A DNA stretch of 64,000 nucleotides from Hybos culiciformis (taxonomy: Eukaryota; Arthropoda; Insecta; Diptera; Hybotidae): positions 23,208,043 to 23,272,042 of the forward strand of contig OZ023274.1 in assembly GCA_964007475.1 (NCBI GenBank). The letters are read 5' to 3'. Below are positions 38,666 to 52,325 of the stretch, piece after piece. How positions within the stretch are numbered: position 1 is the stretch's first letter; every line of letters begins with the position of its first letter. A model generated the notes under the pieces. It saw nothing but the letters and a program-made list of their open reading frames with translations, did no database searches and was not told the origin of the DNA. The position numbers were made by a program, and so were the translations under genes.

Positions 38666-39671
38666 TAGGGTTGCCAAATGAGTTAAGTAAAAAAAGAGTA
38701 CATTTTTAAAAAAATCTGGAAAAAAAAAAACATTCGAGTGAAAAAAAAAAAGATCGAAAAGAGACCAAGAAATATAATTTAGTATTTATTCAGTTTTTGT
38801 TGATACATTAATAATAAACTTCAGTGATGCACATAAACAATGAAGTAATTCATCTTCACCTGTACAAAGCTTAATTCAAAAAGTTTTCAAAAAGTTTAAA
38901 ACTTAATTATTTAGTGCATTATAATTTATATGAATTATACATTATATTATTAGTACAAACATTTAACAAACCTAAATTTATTAAACAAAAATTATTTCAA
39001 TAAAATTTCTCTGAGTTAGAACCGTTACATAACTCATAAACCAATTCATTTTAACTTGTTTTGAACTTTAATTATTTATTGGGAAATTTCATACAAATTA
39101 TTTATTAAATTATAAATCCAATAAAACCTAGAGACTTATAAAAAAAAATCAATTTCCTAAACAAAAATTATTGAACGAAATCATATTTGCCTGAGCTAGA
39201 AACTGTATTTAAGAATTTTTTGTCATTTTTTGTTAGGCTGTAAAAATCTTTAAACGAGATATTCTTCAAGTTATATACTACTGCCATCATTCCTTTTACA
39301 GTTTCAGGAGTAAGTCTATTTCTCTCTTTTGTTCGCTAAGCTTTTATCATAGAAAATACTCGCTCAACGTTTGCGTTTTGCCCAGGGATCGAAAAAAAAT
39401 TGAGCGATTTTTATAAATACAGAACTAGAATTTTTTTTGAAGAATTGAGCGATTTTAAGCTAGATGGTAGCTTTTTCAAAGTTTGTCATTAGTTTCTGAT
39501 AAAAAAACTTCAAATCTGACAATTCGTCGAGAACATTTAAAATAGCTTGAAAACAATGAAAGTCTAAAAAAGAGACTAAAAGAGACCATTTGAAAAACAA
39601 AAAAGAGAAAAAAAGAGTGAAGCTAAAAAAGAGACCATGTTCTCTTTTAAAGAGACCATTTGGCAACCCTA
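38666..39671 (-). mobile_element. hAT transposon, 1,006 bp, internally degraded
   Basis: TAGGGTTGCCAAAT at the left is inverted relative to ATTTGGCAACCCTA at the right. CCCTGATT flanks both sides exactly (38658-38665 and 39672-39679). It carries a hAT transposase remnant on the minus strand. The interior has AAAAGAGACCAT runs repeated near the right end. Confidence 0.93.
39181..39386 (-). pseudogene. hAT transposase C-terminal dimerisation domain remnant
   Basis: The minus strand reads PGQNANVERVFSMIKA, a stop, RTKERNRLTPETV, then a stretch ending DFYSLTKNDKKFLN. The order NA-VERVFS, then RNRL, then V, matches the conserved C-terminal dimerisation domain of hAT transposases. One in-frame TAG at about 39340 and the loss of all upstream domains make it non-functional. 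Confidence 0.85.
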
Positions 39672-39679
39672 CCCTGATT

Positions 39680-42600
39680 CCTAAATTTTCTTTGTTCTAA
39701 CGTTTTAAGTGAATTAACTGAATAGAATTATCTCTAATTGTTTGTAAGTAGATACTATTTTTTCATCGAAAGTGATTCGAACAGGTTATTTTGTTTCTGA
39801 TTTTGTTCAAAGTTTTTCAGTTTTCCCTCATTTTTTTTTTACTCATATCTACCACCTTTAGCTACTTCCCTGAAGTAAGTACGATTGCTGCGACGACTGC
39901 GATTAAATAATTCTTAAATAAATTTTTTAATTTTTGCTTTATTTTAAATATAAATGTTGATTTTTGGAAATTCGATATACTTTATCCGCCGTAATAAAAT
40001 TTTGAAAAATTTCTAATTTATTGAGAAGAGATAAAGGACGCTTATTGCTGGCAGCACTAATTGTATTCATTCTCGTACAAATATAACGTATATGCCTTAT
40101 TTCTTTTATTGCAATTCTTCGCTTGTATCCTCAATTGTGTTTAGCACATGAACTCGCCCAATTACGAGAAATTCATTAGTTCAATCAACAACTGATATAT
40201 TCTCATCTTTATAATTAATTAGTTTCTATTGTGAAGTTAATTTGTCAACAAGTATATTAAATTTTTGTTATTTTTCTTTTTAATTTCTAGTTCTACAAAT
40301 TTAATCAAAAAACCTATATATTTTTTTTTTGCTATTTATTTCTATAAATTATTTATTTATTTTATTTATTTCTTATTATAAATTAAAAAACATTTAAGTA
40401 ATACAAATAATTTTTTTTTATTTAAATTTTCTGTTGTTAATTGAAAGTGTAATGAGCTTATGTCAAAATATTTTGGCAGAAAACAATAAAATTAAAATGG
40501 CTGTTAATTTGCCTGTGATCAAAAAACGTGACAATGAACTTGAAAATGAAGTTAAATGGGTGAGTTTTAATATTCATAATTCCTTAAAATCCTCTAAAAA
40601 ACTGATCATTTTGTAATTGTCAGTATCAGTATCAGGAAGAATATTATTGAAACACTGGATGGAACTTTCTACGTTACCTTCATTGCTTCTTTTATAATCT
40701 ATTACGATTTCATATTTGCAAATAAAAACTTTTGAAGCAATTTCTAAATATTATTAAAAACTAAAAACTTTATTGTTCAAAAACAAAAAAAAAATCTTCT
40801 AAAAAGCATCTTTCAAAACATACAGTGTAAACCCTATGTTAATATAGGAATTTTAGAATTGAATTAAATAATTCCTTAAAATCCTGATTTCGTTTGAATA
40901 ATAATTGTTGTAGTTTTTTTATGGAAAATTTTTTATTTTATTAAAAATATTATTAATATTTTATTTTATATAATATATAGGTAGCATTTCGATAGTTAAG
41001 TGTTGTGCCATTTTTTAGAATTTCCTAGGGCATTACAATATTTTCATTGAAGGTTTTTTTTTTAAATTAAACGTAATTGCCTCTGGGAAATCCCAATTCA
41101 GCGCAAACGTTTCTCCTGTTTACATTGATAGTATTGTATGAATAAATTAATTAAAAAAAAAAATTATCTGGCATATGGATTTATTTTAATGAAAATTTAT
41201 TATTATAAGCACTTGCTAATTGAAATTACATAAATATTTTTGATGTATTTTCTACCATCACGTTGGGACTTAGAAGGCCAGTAGATTATTATTTTAATAG
41301 AAAATTTTTGATTAATTTCCAAACTTCTGGTCCAAAAAATCCCATCGTGACAATAGAAACTATTTGATGATGAAATAAAATAAATTTTTTTAGTTAAAAA
41401 GTCTGACTTATATTTATAGGTTCTTATACATATAAATTTCAAGTGCAGCCTGTTTTAGAATCCTTTACGTGATAGATAAGTTTTTTTTGGCTAAATAAAT
41501 CTCCACGGTCGCCGCGCTGCCGCCGTACAAAATTTTCAAATATGTAAAAATATAATATGAACATATTTACCTATTATCACGGTAATCAATGATTTTAAAA
41601 AAACCTCGTAAATATCATTTAAATGATCTGGATCTATTAATTGTTGCTTTTAATCTAATACTTGTAAGCTCTGAAATTTAGTCTAACAACTTTAGCTTCT
41701 GACATTTACAAAATAGTGTTGTATTGTTTTTGATGTCATCTATTATATTACAGTATTTTTTTTGTATCAAGCAAGAAATGTAGATCCATAGGAAGGTCAA
41801 ATTTTTAGCTTTTCCTTTTTTTTTCAGTATTCAATTCTGGTGCGAATGAAATAATTAATAATATTTAGTAAAACATAAAATTTCAAAGATTGAAATTTAT
41901 TCTCATATAATTTCAACTATAATTCTCTTACATAATATTAAGTTTTACAATAAACATACTTCTCTTACATAATATTAAGTTTTACAAGTTATGAACGATT
42001 AGTAATTAAAGTATTTGTGGTTAATTATTGAACCAAAAAAAATTTGCTAATTCATTTCAATGACTTGACTTCATTGCTCTTCCGACTTTTACAAGAATTG
42101 TTTTTTTTCTCTTTTTTTTTTTTAAGAAAATATTCTTAAAATTAAAACATAGATTATGCTTTGTGATTGTATGTATATATTTGACTTCATTAAATTTATT
42201 ATTATTATTAAAACAGAGTTTAAAGTGAGCACGATTTTAAAATTCATTTAAGAAAAATAGAGAAAAACACCTTAATTGTGAATTTAAAAAAAATTCAGCT
42301 CTTGCATAGTACAATGGACATTATATTATGTTGGCCAACATACATATATATAATGCATTCTCTATCACAATAAATAATGCATTACTGCATAAATTTTTTA
42401 TATTAAAAGAAAAAGAAAAAAAGAAATTCAATTATAATCTTGAATTGATTTCAAATTAAAAAAACTTTAAAAAAAATAAAACTTCCAGGAGCAGTTTTTT
42501 TTTTAATACAAAAAGTATTACATATTTTATATTTACATTATTTATGATTATCTTTAATCTAAATTCATATTATACTATGTATGCATTGATTTCAATATCA

Positions 42601-43049
42601 AAATGCAGTAAAGGAATAAATATTTTTTATTGAATAAGATTCAAATTTTTTTTTCTGAATAAAATAAAATATAGTCAGTATGTAATGTTTGTCACTTTTT
42701 GATGCATATTAATTCTAATTCTTTATAATGTCAATTATTAAGTTTCAGTATTGTATCATTTTGTATCGATGCTATGAATTTAATTTAGATAACATATTCT
42801 TGCATTATAACTATCGTGTAAGTAACAAAAGAAAACTATCTGAATCAAAATCTTACTGTTATACAAGTGCTGATGGTATTTATAAACAAGTTAATTGTAT
42901 TTCCGAATAAGAAAGCCTCATGATTATTTTTTTGATAGAAGCCTGAAGCCAGATACGTAATTATTGTTGGTTATGACTTTTTTGGGATTCTTGAAACTTA
43001 CCTAACCGAATTGATACAGTATTTTTCAATTGTATAATTTTAAGTATGT
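39680..43049. other. AT-rich gene desert, part 2
   Basis: No supported gene. A 37-bp direct duplication (TTCTCTTACATAATATTAAG...) lies at about 41922-41989. A small GC-rich spot, CACGGTCGCCGCGCTGCCGCCGTAC at about 41502-41527, is unexplained. Confidence 0.55.
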
Positions 43050-43277
43050 TTAACCATAGATTAAGAATACAGAAAGATGGGAAGCTTCATACGACATTAT
43101 TTTTGGTATTTTTATGTGAATGTGTTAGTAAAACAAAATAAAATACGTTATAATTATCAATATATGAAAAGAATTTTATTTAGTTTTACTAACACCTTCA
43201 CATAAAAATACCAAAAAAGACTGAAAAAATGTTGTATGAAGCTTCCAATCTTTCTGTATTCTTAATCTATGGTTTAA
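43050..43277. mobile_element. Palindromic MITE, ~228 bp
   Basis: The left arm ACCATAGATTAAGAATACAG...GAAGCTTCATAC...TACCAAA-like...TTTTATGTGAA-GTGTTAGTAAAAC is the reverse complement of the right arm ending CTTAATCTATGGT, with few mismatches. Non-coding. No clear target duplication. Confidence 0.85.
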
Positions 43278-45622
43278 CATACAAAAGTCATGATTTTTTT
43301 TTTTTTTTATATTTCGCATTATTCTGGAGTTTGTTCCAAATTAAAATTATGTTATCGAATAAAAAAAGAAAACTGAATTAAGTCTGTAGGTGGTGCAATG
43401 CATTAAAATTTTCAAAATCTCTCTTTTGAATTTTTGATTTTGAAAACAATTTCTGAATTACATTTGAATGCTGGAATGGTGTCATAGGATTCTAATGTCT
43501 GAAAAAGAAAGAAAAAAAAAATAAAAAATAAATAAAATATGATAAGAAATTATTTTGTTGAAATTCTTTTATGAAGTAGGTATATTTATTTTTCTAAAAT
43601 AATTTAATTCAAAGAAATTGATTAAGCCTGAATTTTATCCCATGACATTAATATTTATAAATAAAAATTAATTCAAAGATATGAAAATAAATGATTTCAA
43701 AAATTATATTAGAATTAAATAGAAGAGGAAATTTTCTGTACCTATTGGTGGTTTTTGATTTCTAAACACATTTGACAATAAATTCTAAAGTTTTGAACGA
43801 AACGTATTGGATAATGATTGAACTCAGATGTAATAGAAATCTCTAATTAATGATTCGAAAACCGAAATTCAATAAAAATTTGCATATTAAATGTTTCTTT
43901 TGATAACATGACTATATAGAGAAATAATCGGTTAGCTTCGAAAGGTTATGTATTTTTGAATTGGATTGTCCTAGACCTAGGTAAAAGGCAAAAAATTGTC
44001 CACTTTTTGGAACTTTTTAACTAGCTCAGCTAGTTTTTCCAGGTTTCGGAAGAGCTAATTCTGTATTTAATTGCTTCGAAATTACTTCCATAAGCACTAC
44101 TAGTATCTTAACCATTCCACTTTCATGCATTGCGGTTTCGGTTTTATAATTTTCACGAAAAATACATAATGAATAAAAATAAAAATAAAAATTAATATTC
44201 CAGAAAATTTTCAGTACATTAAACATATAAATTTGCAGTAAAAATAAAAATCATTAATAAAGTTCAAATTTATGTTTTCACATAAAAACTATGTCCAGCA
44301 ATAAATTAAATTTTGTCATACATATATAAAATGTGCACAAAGATTATATAAACAATTTATTTGACAAAGCTAATCCATAATAAAAATAAGTTTTATGAGT
44401 ACTTGTTAAATTTTCATTGAAGTACATAATTTTTCCAAATAAATGTGTTTTGTTTCGGACATTGTGAATATGCATTAATATAAAATATATGAAATTTTAT
44501 TTTAACAGATTGATGAAATTTAGGTGGCCAGATTTAATATTTTTCATTACGGTTTTCGCTATCAATTAAATAAAGAGCCGAACCCACATGAAAAAATAAC
44601 TCTAATCCTAGACCAGACATGATCTAACCAATAACCTTAAATGTCGTAAAATAACGATTAACTTTAACACGATGATGAATATTATGACATTAAAGTATAA
44701 TAACTACTTTATTTTATTAAAAAAATTTAATATATAATTTAAAAAGAAACAAGAATTGTTGTGGCGATTAGTTGTTAATCTTATTATTTCAAAATCTGCG
44801 CAATTTCTTTAATTTTTAGTTGTGTTTGAGTAATATAATTTATATAATGTATATAATTTTCCGTGGCATATAGCTTATGAATCAATGGTATGGAATTAGA
44901 ATCTAATAGTATTGTTATGTCATGCAAGAAATTTGTTTCATGATATAAAAGATTTAAAGATTTATATAATTTGTCACCAAAAAAAAAAGATTATTAAACT
45001 TAGAAGAAAAAAAATTATTAAACTTGCACGGAAAATAATGCACCCTTGAAAAAATGCATTCAATACTTTTAACGAATTCGCAAAATTTTCATATCAAACT
45101 GTGTAAAAATATTATCCACCTGTTAAATGTATAACAAATTCAAAATTATATGAATATTGTTTTTCGTTTATATCAATCAAGCATTACTAATTTTATTTTT
45201 ATGTTTTTTTACGCTAATTTTTTTTTTTAAATTTACAACATATAATTGTTGTACTCTAGTTATTATTATCAATTTTAAACTTCCTTTATAAGTGTGTGTG
45301 ATTTGATTATAGCAAACATATCATATTTAATCCATCAGTAACATAATAAACTTCACTTTTAATTTATATTTAATAAAATGACATAGTCATAAATATAACC
45401 ACCTTATCCCTATAATATTTTTTCCTATTATAATATCTATATTTTTTTTTTTTTTTCATACATAACTATGCAACTATGTAATAAAATAATGTTGCAAAAT
45501 TATTAAAAAAAAAATATTAAAACTATAATAGTTAATAATTTAAAAACAAAATATTTGTAAATGATAGCAATTAATACAGTTATGATCGCATTTTTAATCA
45601 TTTTATAAAATATAATTTTCAG
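43278..45622. other. AT-rich gene desert, part 3
   Basis: No domain-bearing ORF, splice-framed exon or transposon terminus was recognised. A 66-codon minus-strand frame at 44026-44226 was considered and not accepted. Confidence 0.5.
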
Positions 45623-45686
45623 AGTCGCCTCATAATGTCGTACAGAGAGCCCATCGGTGGTCACAAACCATAATAAATTAAAATGA
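45623..45686 (+). other. Possible small exon on the plus strand
   Basis: A good acceptor (TATAATTTTCAG, ending 45622) precedes a higher-complexity segment: AGTCGCCTCATAATGTCGTA followed by CAGAGAGCCCATCGGTGG. One frame reads SRLIMSYREPIGGHKP and a stop at 45671; another reads SPHNVVQRAHRWSQTIIN and a stop. GTTAAGT near 45687 could be a donor, in which case the exon is non-coding. The opposite strand is also open but lacks splice sites. Weak evidence. Confidence 0.2.
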
Positions 45687-45689
45687 AAG

Positions 45690-48600
45690 TTAAGTTAGGA
45701 GGAAAATAATAGAGACACAACACAGCGTAAAGAGGAAGTAACTACGTCATTTTTTTTTAAATATTTTTGGAATTTTTAAATGACATTAGTGGTTGAATTT
45801 CAGACCAAAATTCTAATTGTTCACGAATGAGCGGAATGCTCCAAATAAAGACATTATTGTCTCACAAATACTTTTATTATTATGTTAATTAAACTTACGG
45901 AAGAGAAAATGTATACAGTAGTGTGAAAATTAATATCAAAACTAAAATTTTTATGGTTTTATATTTTTCTCATTTAGAAGGTTCCTTGAGGGTAATTTTT
46001 TTTTTACATGATTAAAATATCTTTTTAAATTAAAACTTAGTAAACAAATTTATTCATTTTCAAAAGCCTGATTTCGATTTCCTGCTTTCAATTTCAATTT
46101 TTAAGAATTTTCTGTTTTACAGTGATAAAATTTCGAAGGCTAAATTATCTATATTCGATTGGACACGGTATTAAAAAGTTTAGAAAGCTTTTCTCAAAAT
46201 TTAACTTAAAAAAAAAAACAGGGAAAATTCGTATAAAGAGTTAATATTCATTATAATCTAATTGGAATAAAATAAATCTCACCTTAGCTTATTATACCTT
46301 TTGGCCACAGACACATGCATGTATCGTTAAACATAATATGCATAACTGGTCAATGGTCATATAATTTAGATAAGTGTTTTTGACTATTCCAATATATAGA
46401 AAAAATTACCAATGCTTTATTAACCAAGATGTTATAATTAATAACATTTTTTTTGAGAGAGAAATAAAATTTATTATGTTTTAATATTAGTTTTTATTTT
46501 TCCTTTTTTTTCCTTATATATACAAGAAGAATTTTTTAATGAGAGGTTTTATACACAAATCATAAAAATTTCCTACATCATTTACGAACATTTTTATAAC
46601 ATGTTAGGCATAAATTTTGCAAACAATTACGAATTTATTATCAATTTCTTTTTTTTTAATTAAAAAAGAAACTTATGAATTTGATGACATAAATATATAG
46701 AAATAAGATTTTATATTCTTTGTTTAATTATGTGATTCTGAAGTTGAGAAAATAAAATTCTATAAATTTTTCGAATCTCAGCGAAATCAAGATTTTTTTT
46801 CTATATTTTTCGATTGGAATTTGTTAATAGTTATCCACTTATTTTAACTAGTCTAGAATTTAATTGAGATTTCTTCACCTAGACATTCATAAAAATAAAA
46901 TAAAAATTTTTAAATATTTTATGACGATTTTTACGTAACAGAAAGAATTTGAATTTTTCAACTAATGATCTTCCTATCTTCTCCAAAAATTCTATTCATA
47001 CTATAGTTATTTATATTTTTCCCAAGTTCCCGATTAAGCTCAAAAAATTTTCAATAAATAAAAGTAAAATCCTAAGGGAAAATTCAAAACTTAACCAGTT
47101 AACATGCTAAGTCTATTTTTAAAATTTGTTGTCAAAAAAGTCTTTTCCGGATATAAATATAAGAATTTTTTTTTTTTATATTTATAGGGCATATTTTAAT
47201 AGTGGATAACATTAATTTTTAATTTAACAAAAAAAAATGAAAGATATTTTGCCACTATGAAAATATATGTTTTAACACTTCTTGAAATTAAATATCAGTT
47301 CTGGTATTTTTTTTATGTTAATAAAATAAAAAATCACGTGCCAATTTATGATATTAGACTTTTAATAATATTTTATTAATTTTCGTTATATAAAGTTATA
47401 TATAAATATATACCTACTACTTATTTTTCTTGTTGAAATATCACGCCGCAAAAGTTGAAGTTTTGCAATAATTTTTAAAATTATTAAATATTACAATTTG
47501 TCAAAGACTTTTCAATATTATATTTTATATTCGTTCTTATGTTACTGTTGAAATGAATGAAAATAGTTTAAAAAAAAATGTAAAAGAGTTTGTTTGAAGT
47601 ATTTTGCAGGCAATTTTATATTAGAAAGGGTCGATTACCTATTTTGGCATTATCACAAAAGTTTTGAGTCAAGGATACACAAAAAGTAAGGATACACAAA
47701 AAGTTTACTTGTTTAAAAAAAAATTGAATTATATTCAAGTTTTGTTCGAAATTTACATGACCACTAATAAAACCTCAAAACTGGTTTTTTTTTACGAAAG
47801 AGTTATCTATCGAGTTTAACTACACCTTTCCCCATTTGGAAATACAAAATACATATGCGAGAGTTTAACAAATGAACTTCATTTGTTCGCGGAATATTAT
47901 ATTATAAATATGGTTGAACTTTTCGACATTTTTTAGCACTTTTTTTCATTTAAAACTAATAATAGAAATAAGAAATATATATGTCAAAACTTGAAGCAAA
48001 CAGTGTATACTAAAATAATAATAATAAAAAAAAAATTATCGATTTGAGTTACAATTTATTATTTCTACACTAAAATGTTCATTAATATTAATAAATTATT
48101 GAAAAATATATCAATTACTTGCACAAGGAACTTAATATTAGAGAAAAAAAAAATTTTATTTTTTATTTTTTTTTTTCAAAACCAAAAGTTTCAAATGTTG
48201 TCAATGCAAAAATACAAACAATATGACAATATTTTACATTCTGGTAACTACACCCATGAAAATCAAAATTTCATAATTAATGTCTCAAATATAGTACACA
48301 AAAGAGAAATAGATAAATTATAGCTTTAGTTCAAGGTTTTGCTAAATCAGTGAATTCATCGTAATCATTAGAAATCATAAAGGTTTCAGGTTTAAGACGT
48401 ACTTAGAATCCAATGATAAAAAATACATATTCAGTGAAGTTCTAAATATTAAATTATTTTTTGAGTTGCGTCTTATTTTCGATTTATTGGTTTTTATTTT
48501 TCCTAAATTTCCAAAAATTTTTTTTATAACTTTCAATCGCTCATTCACATTTCATTAGTTTTAAATCTTTAAAATCTTAATGTCCTGTCCTAGTTCCTAA

Positions 48601-50825
48601 GTTATGTATTTCATGCCAAATAAATAAAATAAATAAAAAGTTTTCAAAGATAAGTATTACATATATACATATTATGTACACACCAAATTCACAAATACAT
48701 ACTGTCAAAATATTTGACATCAATTTTGTTTTGTCCTCCTCTGAAACAGGAAACAAACAATTTTATTGTTTTTTCTTAGATTTTTTTTTTTTTTACTTTA
48801 TAATAAATAATTTTTATATATAAATTTCTATTACAATAAAAATACTAAAATTTTACAATTTTCTTACAAAATTCCTTATTTAGAGTGAAAAAAAAAATCC
48901 ATTTTTAATACCTCAGAAATATAATACCAATATAATAGTATGGATTTTATTGATTTATGGACTGTGAAAATGACAGATAACATATTCATGCCTTAAGCAT
49001 GACACTTTACAGAATAAATTTCAGCACTATTATTATTGTACAAAAAAAAATAAATAAAAAAAAAACTTGAGGTTAAAATGTCAGCTTTATTTTTATATTT
49101 TTGGGTCGCCGCCGCAATTCATATACACAGTTTGTTATTTTCTATATTATATATAAATTCTTTGTTTGAGGAGCAAAAGATGTTAATCGCTGTTTTCCTT
49201 AAATGCATTTTACTTTATGTTGTAATGCCATCTGCTTCAAAAATTATAAAAGTGTTGTGCTTGATTTAAAATCTAAACTCAAAATAATCATATTCATTCC
49301 TCGTTTAACGAAGAACGATGAATTTGAGTGAAGAAGAGAATATGGATTATTTTAGCGAACTTGATGCACTTGGGATAGGCACTTCTTCAAATTTTTTATT
49401 TTGACATTTCGAATTGTTAGAATAAAAAATTCTTTGGTTTAAAAACAAACACTCGACTTTGGCCTAGAATAATTACGTATAATGGGTTTTCGTGTTCTTT
49501 ATGCTTGGGTTTTGATGTTGATCCTTAAGTTTGCTCGAAGAAAATTTGGTTCTAAACTTTTTTTTTTATTTAACAGATTTTTTGTTTGGAAAACTACTTT
49601 AAATCATGTATATTTTTTTTTTATTTTTATTTTTATATTCATTGCAAATATTTAAAATATATCGCATCCACTCAACAAGTAATTTGTTTCTTAAATATTT
49701 ATATATTTTGACGTAAAACAAATGCTACATTAACATAAATTATGTATTATGTTTAGAGAAAAAAAATTTTTTTTTTTTTTTTATTAAATCAAGATCATAT
49801 CTTGAAGCAAATAATGGTTTTTAGGATTTTTTTTTGTAATAAAAAAATCAGTTACTTATATTAAAATTAAATACAAATTTCTTTAATATTTATGAAAAAA
49901 AACATAAACTTTTTAGGGCTTTTTAGTTTTGACTAAAATCATGATATGTGTATGTACATATTAAATGTATTCAAATTCATATTTGATATTAATGTCAATT
50001 TATAGATTTTCACAACCAAAAGAAAAGATTAAAAAAAAAAACTAAACTAAACAATTTTATTTTCACGCCCACAATCTCGCTGCAATATATATTACATATT
50101 TTTACAATTTTAATGAGTTCGCAATTTAACGATTTGATGATAAAATAAAAATTAACCAAATTGTCAGAAATAATTAATTGGTCACAGTGTTGTAAAAAAG
50201 CCTTTATAAAATTAAACCGCCAATTTAAAGTGAACCAAAAATTACTTGAATTCATTGATTTGAGTATAGTTTATTTTTTTTAAAGGTCGATGTAACAATT
50301 TTTTTTTTGTTTTCTCAAAAATCCTGTATGGGCTGTAAGATTAAAACGATTCACTCCTTATCGAAATTATTTCGGTGTTTCGTGCTGGTCATAATGAGTC
50401 ATACCGAAAATAAATCGGAAGAAATATGATACATAGCTACAAGCGGGTTAAAATAGAATTTGGTTTGTATTCAATAACTAACTTCTCTATATTTCAATTA
50501 AGTTTAGTTCGAAAAATTCAGTACTAAAGTAAATTCCCAACTTATGTGGTTTGACTAAATATTAAAAAAAAAAATGCGCAATTTTTGTTTGATATTTCGC
50601 TTAAAAATTAAAGGGCTCAAGTTGCTCAGTAAGTTTGTTTTAAATTTCGTTTATGGACATAGATAGATGTATCTTATAAATAACATATTGTAAGAATAAT
50701 AGGATATAACGTTTTTTTTTAACAATAATATGGAAAAAAATGTTGATGATTGAAATATAGCCTTTTCAAAGATGCATCTGATTGGCTAAAACTCTTTACA
50801 ATAGTCTATAGAGAGTAATTTAAAT
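45690..50825. other. AT-rich gene desert, part 4
   Basis: Long homopolymer and AT runs. A 17-bp duplication AAGGATACACAAAAAGT lies at about 47671-47705. A 28-codon frame at 49318-49404 (MNLSEEENMDYFSELDALG...) has unusually balanced codons but no context. Nothing else supported. Confidence 0.5.
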
Positions 50826-50833
50826 ATTTAACA

Positions 50834-51512
50834 CAGCGGTGCCCAAACTACGGCACGCGGGCCACATACGGTCCGCTAAGCATTTTTATCTGGCCCGTTT
50901 TTGATTAATACATCTACTTCAAATTTTCATAAAATTATATTAAATTTGTTTTTAGGAATTTAAAAAAAAATATAAGATAAAAGTTTTCTTATAAATTTGT
51001 TTTTATTTTTTAATTCGCACAGTAATAATTCTTCAACAGGAAAAAAATATTTTCTTTTTTTTTAATTTGGCTCTCAAGTACCCAAAATACTGGATTACTT
51101 TGTATACGAATTCATGCATAATTAATTAGTAATAAGAAAAATATAGAAGGCTAATTTTTTTACATTTAAAGCTTGGATGTCTATTAAATTCAAAACGACA
51201 AGTTATTAGTTTTACAGACTCGCGATACTTTCCCAAAAAATAATATATTTACACATTATAATTAATATAGTTGTCAAGTGCTTTTATTTTTAACTGAAGT
51301 ATAGTGAACTAAAATTACCGCAATGAACAAGAAGCGCAAAATTGATAATAAAATTTTGTTTTTTTAATGTTTTCAATAAGTTTTTTTAAAATATCAAAAT
51401 ATGTTATTTATTTGTAATATCTAGAGCTTGGTTGAAAGAATGATTTTTTTTAATATTTGGCCCAAACCCTCTGATGTTTTTTGAAATGGCCCGTGGCTAT
51501 TTGGCACCACTG
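50834..51512. mobile_element. hAT element, 679 bp, perfect ATTTAACA duplication
   Basis: Left end CAGCGGTGCCCAAACTACGG, right end ATTTGGCACCACTG; ATTTAACA flanks at 50826-50833 and 51513-51520. Subterminal GGGCC / TGGCCCG motifs occur near both ends. Non-coding MITE-like copy of a Charlie-type hAT. Confidence 0.93.
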
Positions 51513-51520
51513 ATTTAACA

Positions 51521-52076
51521 TATTGTTTCATTCTGTAAAGTCAAAAAAAACACACCTACATACCTATGGTCTTTTTACTGTTTAGTATCACTGTCTTGTG
51601 TCTATAGTGGTATTTCCATATTTATTAAAAATTTAAAACTTGTGTAAATAATAATAATTTGTAATTCAATAAAGTTCATGAATGACCGCAAAATAATTAT
51701 GAGACGAAAAAAAAAAAAAGGAATCACATATTTTGTTTTCTTTTTTTGTGTGGGATAACAGCCAGCATAATATTTTGCAATTGTTCATTTATATTTTTTT
51801 ATTATGTTCCACTTTTTATATTAAAAATTATTATAAATTTTTGCAAATAAATATGATTGATTTTGTTTTTTACGTATCTACTAAAAAAAATTTTCTTATT
51901 TTTCTAGCACACAAAATTAAATTTATATATTATAGTGATCGAAATTTGAATTATACTTTGAAGTCTGTCTGTTTTTTGAACAAAAATATTTGTTACTTTT
52001 CGAAAGGGGCCAATAGGGCTGTCTGTTGATTGCATCTCTAACTTTTGTCTGTAGAAATAAATTTTCAAAATAATAG
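51521..52076. other. AT-rich stretch, no gene seen
   Basis: A 98-codon frame at 51733-52029 is composed almost entirely of Phe/Ile/Tyr/Lys/Asn codons and is judged to be compositional noise. Confidence 0.55.
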
Positions 52077-52325
52077 AAAAATAAATTTTTATTTATTTTT
52101 TTTTTTATTTATTATTTTTATTAATTTTTTATTTATTTTTTTTTTAATTTTTATTTATTTTTTATTTTTTTTAATTTTTTTTATTTTTCTTTTTTTTTAT
52201 TTTCTTTTTTTTTTATTTTCTTTTTTTTAAATAATTTCAATTTTAATTTTTGATGCCTTGTTCGGGATTCGAACCTCGCCGTACAGCATTGCAATCAAAC
52301 ACTCTACCACTCAGCTATAGTCTTA
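52077..52325 (-). repeat. tRNA-derived SINE-like repeat with A-rich tail, family 2, copy 1
   Basis: On the minus strand the head (52325 to about 52250) has A-box TAGCTGAGTGGTAGAG, a TTGCAAT anticodon-like loop and B-box GAGGTTCGAATCCCGAAC, ending GGCATC. It is followed by about 170 bases of almost pure A/T tail, seen as T-rich on the plus strand (52077-52235). The acceptor and T-stems do not pair, so it is not a functional tRNA. Related to 61925-62085. Confidence 0.65.

Noticed and set aside
44026..44226. 66-codon minus-strand frame containing METAMHESGMVKIL-like, non-AT-driven residues
   Set aside because: The C-terminal half looks protein-like, but there is no acceptor, donor or recognisable domain, and the first half is AT-driven. 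Too weak to call an exon.
45540..45680. Minus-strand reading of the possible exon (FVTTDGLSVRHYEATLK)
   Set aside because: It looks protein-like, but there is no acceptor before it and no donor after it; the plus strand has the better splice site.
52045..52230. 61-codon frame almost entirely Phe/Leu/Ile
   Set aside because: It is the T-rich strand of the A-rich tail of a SINE-like repeat.
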